DNA from: Pseudoduganella armeniaca
Lineage (GTDB): Bacteria > Pseudomonadota > Gammaproteobacteria > Burkholderiales > Burkholderiaceae_D
Assembly (NCBI RefSeq): GCF_003028855.1
Contig: NZ_CP028324.1
Span: 5,642,001 to 5,706,000, forward strand
DNA: 64,000 nucleotides
Direction: 5' to 3'
The notes under the pieces: generated by a model
Database searches by the model: none
Told to the model about the DNA's origin: nothing
The model's input: only the letters and a program-made list of their open reading frames with translations
Part shown: positions 12,986 through 21,518 of the stretch, one piece after another
Layout: each line of letters begins with the position of its first letter
Numbering within the stretch: the stretch's first letter is position 1
Program-made: the position numbers and the translations under genes

Positions 12986-13007
12986 ATATGGTCGTTTGTG
13001 TTCATAT
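12986..13007. promoter_or_regulatory. Imperfect dyad in the glpD leader, candidate GlpR site
   Basis: ATATG (12986-12990) and CATAT (13003-13007) flank an AT-richer core containing GTCGTTTGTGTTC. The outer pairing and GTTC core resemble DeoR-family GlpR operators such as E. coli WATGTTCG half-sites. It lies about 75 bases upstream of the glpD start, inside the predicted transcript. Assignment is inference. Confidence 0.35.
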
Positions 13008-13066
13008 CCAGTCTCTAAACAATGGGGGTCGACGGTTCGTTTGAGCGCCGCAGCTTGTTGACACCG

Positions 13067-13117
13067 GGGACAGGCACCTGTTTCAGGATCTGCGACCCTG
13101 AAACAGGTGCCTGTCCC
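13067..13117. repeat. Large palindrome (21-bp perfect arms), REP-like
   Basis: Arms GGGACAGGCACCTGTTTCAGG-type at 13067-13087 and the exact complement at 13097-13117 surround a 9-base loop. The outer half (GG-ACAGGCACCTGT) nearly matches the palindrome at 46042-46094, so this is a dispersed family. There is no U-run. It sits between the predicted glpD promoter and the glpD start, so it would fold in the operon's 5' leader. Confidence 0.75.
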
Positions 13118-13168
13118 TCGGGTTTCCTCGGCATCCTCGCCGAAGCAATCAACGGAATGCGTGAATTG

Positions 13169-13196
13169 ATTGTACATATTTCCGCATCGGGAACAA
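13169..13196 (-). promoter_or_regulatory. Predicted glpD-operon promoter
   Basis: On the minus strand TTGTTC (13196-13191) is followed after 16 bases by TACAAT (13174-13169). The resulting leader would be about 250 bases, containing the large palindrome and a candidate operator. The region around it is markedly AT-rich compared with its neighbours. Confidence 0.4.
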
Positions 13197-13210
13197 CAAA
13201 TACTTTGCGA

Positions 13211-13256
13211 TTTTGTTCGTTTTTGTTCGTCAGGCACAGCGAAGATGTTCGTTTGT
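13211..13256. promoter_or_regulatory. Repeated GTTCG half-sites, candidate GlpR operators
   Basis: A perfect 10-base tandem repeat TTTTGTTCGT occupies 13211-13220 and 13221-13230, and a third GTTCG lies in ATGTTCGTTTGTT (13244-13256). GTTCG is the core of GlpR half-sites in enterobacteria. Position between divergent glpR and glpD, next to the predicted glpD promoter, fits control by the adjacent GlpR, but binding is inferred. Confidence 0.5.
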
Positions 13257-13333
13257 TGTGGAAAAGTCACTCTCGAGTGCGTCCTGACCCGATCTTCGGC
13301 GCTTACCACTGATGAGGACGCAATGAGGTGAAC

Positions 13334-13339
13334 TATAAT
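13334..13339 (+). promoter_or_regulatory. Predicted -10 box of glpR
   Basis: A perfect TATAAT lies 57 bases before the glpR start codon. No convincing -35 element is seen at the usual distance, so activation or a weak promoter is possible. Confidence 0.4.
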
Positions 13340-13395
13340 GAACACGCCGACAACCCGTCGGCTGTCCTCCACCGTTCGCATCCGCTCATTCACCC

Positions 13396-14166
13396 ATGAC
13401 GCCACGCCACCGCCGCCTGCTCGACCACATCCGCCAGCACGGCGACACCTCCGTAGAAGAACTGGCCCGCATCCTGGGCGTGACGACCCAGACGATCCGG
13501 CGCGACATCCGCGAACTGGAAGACGAGCGCCTGCTGGCGCGCTATCACGGCGGCGTCAGCATCCCGTCGACGGTGGAGAACATCGACTACGACCAGCGCC
13601 GCGTGATGGACAGCGACGCCAAGCGCCGCATCGGCCAGCTGGCCGCGGCGCAGGTGGAGAATGACCGCTCGCTGATCATCAATATCGGCACCACGACCGA
13701 GGAAGTGTCGAAAGCGCTGCTGCGCCACCGCGGCCTGCGCGTGGTGACGAACAACCTGAACGTGGCGTCGATCCTGTCCAACTGCGACGACGCCGAAGTG
13801 ATCGTCGCCGGCGGTGTCGTGCGCAAGCGCGACCGCGGTATCGTCGGCGAGGCCACCATCGACTTCATGCGGCAGTTCAAGGTCGATATCGGCATCATCG
13901 GCGTTTCCGGCATCGAGGCCGATGGCACGCTGCTCGATTACGACTATCGCGAGGTGCGCGTCACGCAGACAATCATGGAGCAGTCACGCCAGGTTTGGCT
14001 GGTGGCCGATCACACCAAGTTCGGGCGGCATGCGCTGGTGCGGCTGGGGAGTATTGCGCAGGTCGATAAATTCTTTACGGATTTGCCGGTGCCGGCGGAG
14101 GCTGCGGAGGCTTTTGAGAAGGCTGGGGTGGAGGTGGTGGTGGCGGGGGCGGAGCCTGCTTCGTGA
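13396..14166 (+). CDS. glpR: Glycerol-3-phosphate regulon repressor (DeoR family)
   Basis: A 256-residue DeoR-family regulator. The N-terminal winged helix-turn-helix (RRLLDHIRQHGDTSVEELA, then VTTQTIRRDIRELE, residues 5-48) binds DNA. The C-terminal DeoR sensor domain has the usual NIGTTTEEV, VTNNLNVA, VAGGVVRKRDRGIVG and VADHTKFGR motifs for a sugar-phosphate ligand, expected to be glycerol-3-phosphate. ATG 13396 gives the family's normal start, although no good ribosome site precedes it. It is divergent from glpD and likely represses the whole glp operon. Confidence 0.93.
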   Translation: MTPRHRRLLDHIRQHGDTSVEELARILGVTTQTIRRDIRELEDERLLARYHGGVSIPSTVENIDYDQRRVMDSDAKRRIGQLAAAQVENDRSLIINIGTTTEEVSKALLRHRGLRVVTNNLNVASILSNCDDAEVIVAGGVVRKRDRGIVGEATIDFMRQFKVDIGIIGVSGIEADGTLLDYDYREVRVTQTIMEQSRQVWLVADHTKFGRHALVRLGSIAQVDKFFTDLPVPAEAAEAFEKAGVEVVVAGAEPAS

Positions 14167-14630
14167 TGCCTTCAGGCCGAGCGAAAAGGTATTTTATTTT
14201 TATAGTTGCTGCCGCGCTGTTCTGTGGCGCAACGGTCCGGGCCGAGATCGTGTCCGAGACGTCCTGCTATGTCCGCACTTCGCCTGGCAAGGACGCCAGA
14301 CCTGTCCAGATGGTGTTTCGCCGGTATGTCGACCAGGAGCTGAAGAGAGAGGTTGGCGCCTTCGTTCAGTACAATCAATCGAAGGACTTCATACCCCTGG
14401 TGTTCGTCAAACATGTCGATACCGATACCGACTCGCCAGAGCTGGGCAATCATGAGATCACCCGGATTGAGATCGTGGGCGGGAAAGCTGCAGGCGCATA
14501 TTTGTTCGTTCAAACCGGGGCTGGTAACAGGCAAGGAAAACACGTACGATATACCAGCGCGAAGGGTGCCAAGCCCATGATATTCCAGCACACTGGCGAC
14601 GAAGACAGTTCGTGCCGGGTCAACCAGTAA
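14166..14630 (+). CDS. Secreted orphan protein of unknown function
   Basis: A 154-residue protein with a signal peptide (PSGRAKRYFIFIVAAALF, cleavage near VRA) and two cysteines in the mature part (ETSCYVR near the start, SSCRVNQ at the end) placed to form one disulphide. Its ATG overlaps the glpR stop by one base (TGATG), but codon use is distinctly less GC-biased than in glpR, so it is probably acquired. It opens the accessory patch that also holds the Hcp/lysozyme cassette. Size and secretion would fit an immunity-type protein, but no family is recognised. Confidence 0.7.
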   Translation: MPSGRAKRYFIFIVAAALFCGATVRAEIVSETSCYVRTSPGKDARPVQMVFRRYVDQELKREVGAFVQYNQSKDFIPLVFVKHVDTDTDSPELGNHEITRIEIVGGKAAGAYLFVQTGAGNRQGKHVRYTSAKGAKPMIFQHTGDEDSSCRVNQ

Positions 14631-14749
14631 GGCCGAGACCTGCGCCGCGTTCTCTGCAGCACTCTGGAATCCACAGGCGATCAAACCTCATTTTCGGGAG
14701 ATTTCTAGCGACGATGAGCTAAGGGCGCAGCAGGGTCCTAGGTATCGAT

Positions 14750-16182
14750 CTAAAGTGCAGGCAAGTCGGCCTCAGCCAAGGCGACGATTGTTCCTACGAC
14801 GACATTGACGAAGTCTGCCAGCGATTGCTGCGAGCGCTCGCTGAAGTGGTCATATGATGAGTCGCGAAACCTGTTCGCATGCTTAGCGGTTTCGGCAAAA
14901 TCTTGGTGCGCAGTAGACGACAAGGCCGAGTAAAATTTTTCATGCAGTGCAATTCCGATCGGTGCAAACGCCGCTTTATTTCTGACTTTACTCAGCCATC
15001 GAACAAGCCGCAGCGCTCGCTTTGCCAAGATCTTTGCGCGCTGAGGGACACCTGCCCCGCGTAATCCTTCGTCAGCGCATCCTCCAGCAAACGAATCCCA
15101 GCACTATCGAGAGATGTTGCGACAGACATATCGAAATATGTCTGCTCAGGTGCAAGCCAGTCAACATAGTAGCTTAATGATAATTCATAGAGCGTCCGTT
15201 GCAGATTTGGAACGGCAGACCACAGTTTCTGCTCCGCGAGTAACCCTATCGCTTGCACATGCTCTTGAGCTCGCACAAGCATCGAATAAACACTATCATG
15301 GTAATGGATCGTGTCTGCTTCGTTAGTTTCGTGATGAAAAGCCCGCAGCATCTCGACTGCAGTATGTAGACGATCTTTTGCCCGCGGTAGAACCTCAGCA
15401 AGTGGAGTATCCAGTGGCGCTATGCCTGGCACAGTGCGGACATCGCAAGGGCAAAATTCTTGAACTCGAGCGACGGGATCCCTCAACTGGCCGCCGTGCC
15501 CGATCTCATACGAGGAATGCGGGAGATTGGCTGGCAGCGAGGCTGACACAATGGCAACAGGAACTTCAGCGATACCAAGGCGCCTATAAGCTTTCAGCAC
15601 GGCGCTTCCGTCAGAGTAGAAGAAACGCGGCGCGTCCGGACACAAGTCATTTTCGCGAACGAAAAGCGTAGGCCTCGCGCCAGCTCTAATAGAGGCACAG
15701 AAACGCTCGACCTCCGTCTCAGGCGTAATCTCTTCCTTTCTTTCGCAATTTGGAGGCGGCGTGTAAAATCCATCCAATATATCCTCAACAGCTACTCGCG
15801 TTGAATAAATATTCACTCGACCTCGAATGAACTCGCTGTAGAGTTGGACAAACTTCTGATCCGGCTCGATCGCGTATTCTGGTACATGCACTTTATCAAA
15901 TGGGATGCTATAAACAGGAAGCGAGCGCCGAATGTTGGTGGCCGAGATTGCGCCTCCTTTGAAAGTATCCATGACGACCGGAGTTTCTAAATGTGGGATC
16001 AGCTTTCTAGCCGCAGCCGCGTCCATTTGAGAGCGGAACACAACCTCGACTGTTGGGCCATCACGGCCGCTGCACGTGCGCTTTCGGCCTACCATGACAG
16101 CGCAATCCATTGAGTCAGGAAAATTTTCATGGTCTCGATTCGCGAGGTGCTGGGGGTTTGTTCGCTCATGTGTTCGGCTCAT
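14750..16182 (-). pseudogene. ParB-like plus DUF5677-like protein, frameshifted near its C-terminus
   Basis: The first frame (16182 to 14992) encodes ~396 residues. Around residues 165-210 the pattern RPTLFVRE...FFYSDGSAVLKAYRRLGIAEVPVAI resembles ParB/sulfiredoxin-like domains. After about residue 280 a helical region resembles DUF5677-type domains. The true C-terminus continues in another frame from about 15036 to 14750, reading AKRALRLVRWLSKVRNKAAF to a normal end. One added A in the AAA at about 15036-15040 would restore a ~475-residue protein. GC content is lower than the flanks, and no good ribosome site marks the start. Partner genes are absent and function is unknown. Confidence 0.6.
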
Positions 16183-16764
16183 AACGGTCGTTACATACTT
16201 GCTACATACTTGTACGCCAAACGGTCAGCCTGCGTGGCGTCCAGTATCTGAGGCAAGAATACCTGGATAGGAGTGCTTGGATCAACTCGCACAGATTCAC
16301 GCGGCCAAGGGGCCTGCATGCCCCCACGGAAGTCCACTGACAGACGTACAAGCTCCACAAAGTAAGACAACCTTGCAGCGTGGAGTACTTGGGCCGACGA
16401 TATTTCAACAAATCAAGCAGTAACCCAAGACGCTGGTCAGCGGAAAGGACCGCAAGGAGATTGCAGAGACTCTTAGCCGGATTATCAGACAGTCGATGCC
16501 AAGGCGGCCGTAACGACGCTCGACGGTGTTCGCTGTTAGCCTATATGACACCAATTCCGGACCGTGTCAGGCATGTGGCGGCGCCGGCGTCAGCAGGTGA
16601 TTTGCTTCGATCCTACCGCCATAGGTGCGCCCGATCACCCAAACACCAACGCCATTAAAGCCTGCATATACGCCTTCGGAAGATCGCCAAAAACCAAGTC
16701 ATTTCCCAGGGGACGCCACTGCGGACAACTTGGCCGCACCTGTCTTTGTCGCAGGTCCGGTGCC
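16183..16764. other. Accessory DNA without a convincing gene; short direct repeats near one end
   Basis: No frame in these ~580 bases shows a credible protein start, codon bias or family motif. TACATACTTG occurs twice (16192-16201 and 16203-16212) with an 11-base period, directly upstream of the frameshifted gene. AACGGTC also occurs on both sides of this pair. The stretch may be decayed mobile or effector DNA. I see no transposase motif and no terminal repeats. Confidence 0.4.
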
Positions 16765-17259
16765 TTAGACAACGATCCGGTTTGCAGCCAAGTCCCAGCC
16801 ACCTACGGTGCTACCGCCAACACCGCCAGCAATGCGCTGCTGTGTGTATCGCCACTTAACCTTGGAAAACTTGAGCGACACATGCTCGCTCAACAGACTC
16901 CCCTGCTCGATGCCTGGGCTGATGCCGCCAATGAGCACGTTTTCCAATTCAATTTCAAAGTATTTCACCGGCTTGCCGTCTCCGTCGGCACGCATGAATT
17001 CAAACTTGGCTTTCGGAATGGTCTTACCCGTTGCGCAGGTTTGCATCAGGATAGGACTGGCGAGATCGGAAATCTTGTGAAAGCTTACCTCCTCCAATTC
17101 CGCGCGCTCCGCCGTATGGCCGCCACCAGTAGACGCGGTCGCGCTACGCGGTTGGTGAATGCCCCAGTTCACGCCCGTACACTCGATCCAGCCGTTGTGC
17201 GCATCATCCATCGACTCGCCCTTGATTCCGTCGATTTGCAGATATACATCGATTGCCAT
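16765..17259 (-). CDS. hcp: Type VI secretion tube protein Hcp (orphan)
   Basis: A 164-residue Hcp-family protein, the ring subunit that stacks into the T6SS inner tube and can carry effectors. The start AIDVYLQIDGIKGES, the middle HKISDLASPILMQTCATG and the C-terminal VSLKFSKVKWRYTQQ plus GGWDLAANR are typical of the family. GGAGG lies 5 bases before ATG 17259. No other structural T6SS genes are in the window, so it is an orphan copy. It is divergent from the lysozyme and candidate immunity genes, suggesting a dedicated effector-loading Hcp. Lower GC than the flanks points to acquisition. Confidence 0.92.
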   Translation of the reverse strand: MAIDVYLQIDGIKGESMDDAHNGWIECTGVNWGIHQPRSATASTGGGHTAERAELEEVSFHKISDLASPILMQTCATGKTIPKAKFEFMRADGDGKPVKYFEIELENVLIGGISPGIEQGSLLSEHVSLKFSKVKWRYTQQRIAGGVGGSTVGGWDLAANRIVV

Positions 17260-17472
17260 GCTGCCTCCGAGAATGGTTACCGGGCAGACGCGCCCGTCGC
17301 TGCATTATTTGCTCTAGTCGCGTGCACGTGGTTATCCGGGCTCAAGAAGCAATCGGAGGGAGCGAGTAGTCTCGACCTTCGTCATATGATGCCAAGGAGT
17401 CGCTATGCCCCACCATGCAGGAACCAAGGCCCCGCGAACGGTGCTGTATCGAGGCCGACGACGGAGATGCGG

Positions 17473-17967
17473 ATGAGTCCAGAAGCAAAGGTCAGGATGC
17501 GAAACACCGAACGGACCGAGTACAGGTACTACAACGATATGGGCGAAAACAGGGGACACTGCACGTGGGGCGCAGGCATCCTCGCACACAGAGGCGTGTG
17601 CACACCTGAAGAGTTGACCCGCGTGGTCAGTGCAGCTGAGGTAAACGCGGAATTTGACCGACGTGTTCGCGAGGCTGAGGCGACAATTCATCGAAACATA
17701 CACGTCGCGCTAAACCAGGCGCAGTTCGACGCACTGGTCAGCTTTACGTATAACGCCGGTCCTGACGGCTCTGCGGACACTTATGCTTTGATCAATAAAA
17801 ACGACTTCAAGGGCGCTGGGGCGAACATGCAGAAATTCATCAGGGTTAAGGTCAAGACAAAAACTGGAACGAAGAAGGTGATTGCAAGAGGTCTCGTCAC
17901 TCGCCGGGCGCAGGAAAGCGCCCCGTTCCTGAAATCGGACGCCGACGCATCGGCTGCAAGCAACTGA
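17473..17967 (+). CDS. GH24-type lysozyme, probable T6SS effector
   Basis: A 164-residue muramidase-like protein. The N-terminal segment has a catalytic-type Glu in RNTERTEY, the Asp of YYND nine residues later, then GHCTWGAGIL, as in T4-type (GH24) lysozymes. A central LNQAQFDALVSFTYNAG matches the family's second conserved region. No signal peptide is seen, so export by another route such as the divergent Hcp is likely. ATG 17473 is chosen for GGAG six bases upstream; ATGs at 17386 and 17467 are alternatives. The candidate immunity gene follows 12 bases later. The effector role is inferred from this arrangement. Confidence 0.82.
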   Translation: MSPEAKVRMRNTERTEYRYYNDMGENRGHCTWGAGILAHRGVCTPEELTRVVSAAEVNAEFDRRVREAEATIHRNIHVALNQAQFDALVSFTYNAGPDGSADTYALINKNDFKGAGANMQKFIRVKVKTKTGTKKVIARGLVTRRAQESAPFLKSDADASAASN

Positions 17968-17979
17968 TAGGGAGGAAAA

Positions 17980-18447
17980 ATGCTTAGTTCACTCAAGTCA
18001 GCTTCCTTGCGGAGTGTGGGTTGCGCAGTTGCGCTTTCCTGGTTCGGACTAGCGATTCCCCAAGCACTTGCGGCCGAGCAGCGCGATCTGTCTGTCATTG
18101 GCGCGTGGAAGCTTACGTCAGTTCTCGACTCAGCAGACGTCTCTGGACTGGATGACGAGGAGGCAAGCAAGCTGATCGGCACCGTACTCAAAATCAGCAA
18201 AAATCACGTACGGATTGGCGACCACGTCTGCGGCTCTCCGGATTTCGCAGTAATAAGCGGTGATCGAGAAGAATACATCAGACGTCGTGCACACTCAAGC
18301 GCTGAGAATCTCGGCTTGCCAAGCCCCGTGACATCGATCCATATCAGCTGCGCGTACGTTTACAAGAAGTCGCCCGACATGCTGGTATTGAATTGGCAGG
18401 GCGTATTCTTCGACGCTGTGCGTCAACAGGCCAAGCACAGGAACTGA
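17980..18447 (+). CDS. Periplasmic protein, candidate immunity to the adjacent lysozyme
   Basis: A 155-residue protein with a signal peptide (cleavage near QALA-AEQ at about residue 32). The mature part contains VIGAWKLTSVLDSADVSG, two cysteines (HVCGSPDF and HISCAYVY) that may form a disulphide, and a C-terminal VLNWQGVFFDA. I recognise no named family. AGGGAGG lies six bases before ATG 17980, 12 bases behind the lysozyme stop, so both are cotranslated. Periplasmic location, tight linkage and small size match immunity proteins against peptidoglycan-degrading T6SS effectors. Function is inference. Confidence 0.72.
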   Translation: MLSSLKSASLRSVGCAVALSWFGLAIPQALAAEQRDLSVIGAWKLTSVLDSADVSGLDDEEASKLIGTVLKISKNHVRIGDHVCGSPDFAVISGDREEYIRRRAHSSAENLGLPSPVTSIHISCAYVYKKSPDMLVLNWQGVFFDAVRQQAKHRN

Positions 18448-18464
18448 TGCCGCCGAGCAGGCAG

Positions 18465-18500
18465 AAAAAAGGAGAACAGCGCACGCTGTTCTCCTTTTTT
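18465..18500. terminator. Bidirectional rho-independent terminator
   Basis: A perfect 10-bp stem (18471-18480 with 18485-18494, GGAGAACAGC and complement) with a GCAC loop is flanked by six A's and six T's. It can end the lysozyme/immunity transcript on the plus strand and the tRNA transcript on the minus strand. Confidence 0.9.
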
Positions 18501-18505
18501 GTATT

Positions 18506-18584
18506 TGGTAGGCCCGGTCGGGTTCGAACCGACTATCTCCCGATTATGAGTCGGATGCTTATACCAGGTTTAAGCTTCAGGCCC
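18506..18584 (-). tRNA. tRNA with CAU anticodon (elongator Met or lysidine-type Ile2)
   Basis: The minus strand folds into a full 79-base cloverleaf. The acceptor GGGCCTG pairs with CGGGCCT (two G-U pairs), the D stem is GCTT/AAGC with an 11-base loop, and the anticodon arm is TCCGA-CTCATAA-TCGGG. The variable loop has five bases, the T arm is GTCGG-TTCGAAC-CCGAC, and A plus encoded CCA end the gene. Position 8 is A rather than the near-universal U, and the D-loop is unusually long, so the 5' half is divergent while the 3' half looks standard. Met versus Ile2 identity cannot be settled by eye. It lies downstream of rpoD at the edge of the accessory patch. Confidence 0.8.
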
Positions 18585-18722
18585 ATGAGCTCGAGGCCAT
18601 GAGGTGTTGCGATCGCGCACAGCGGAACGCTGCACGAGTTCGTTGCCAGACCTGCTACAACGAACTCGGCAGCTTAGAGCCTGGGACAGCTCCAGTCAAG
18701 TCAAAACGGCGCCGAAGACCGC

Positions 18723-21053
<2,331 letters not shown>

Positions 21054-21518
21054 GCGCCACCTACCTTTACCGATACAGCGGCGTTCCCGGCCAGACCTGC
21101 TTGTGGCAGGGCCTTCCACGGGCTTGCTATGCTACGGCACTGCTACTTCTGCTGCTCCTTGCGGACTCCCGGCGACAGACCTGAACCCGCCGACGGAACA
21201 GCGGCCGAGGTACGGTTTTGTACTTCGGCCAACTGTGGCGGAAATTCTACTGTATGACAGCGCGCGGGGGCTAGAGCGGACGATGCGGACGCGGCCCTGC
21301 ATTGAAACTGCGGACCGCTTGCGGCGACAAGAAACTCGCGCCGTTTCATCGTCGTCCGGCTCGCACCGCCGGCGCCGTCCAAGCACGCCGATCGAGAGCT
21401 TAACTCACTGAAAACAAACACAAATTCTGAACTGAGAACCTTGCCAAGGTATTCAAATACTTAGCGTTTTATTATAGCACGCCACTTTTCGAATTCCAGG
21501 ACGGGTGCCGTTGGGCCG
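21054..21518 (-). promoter_or_regulatory. rpoD upstream region with a predicted promoter
   Basis: This 465-base gap between dnaG and rpoD holds no convincing gene. On the minus strand a perfect TATAAT lies at 21476-21471, about 17 bases after a weak CTGGAA. The AT-rich stretch 21420-21480 stands out from the GC-rich surroundings. A transcript from here would have a leader of over 400 bases before the rpoD start. This suggests rpoD has its own promoter in addition to read-through from dnaG. Confidence 0.45.

Noticed and set aside
13067..13117. Rho-independent terminator
   Set aside because: The stem is strong but there is no U-run on either strand, and it lies inside the predicted glpD leader.
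13211..13256. Short CRISPR-like array
   Set aside because: There are only two adjacent 10-base repeats without spacers and no cas genes; an operator reading is simpler.
12965..13405. Open frame across the glpR-glpD region on the minus strand
   Set aside because: It runs through the palindrome and promoter elements and shows no protein-like sequence.
16380..16658. Small plus-strand open frame in the accessory patch
   Set aside because: No ribosome site, no codon bias and a composition like random translation; not reported as a gene.
18506..18563. tRNA 3'-fragment left as an attachment-site scar
   Set aside because: At first only the 3' half looked standard, but the acceptor and D stems also pair fully in the upstream bases, so a complete cloverleaf is present.
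21054..21119. Upstream extension of RpoD
   Set aside because: The extra residues are Arg/Gly-rich and unlike sigma-70 region 1.1, with no ribosome site at the earliest ATG.
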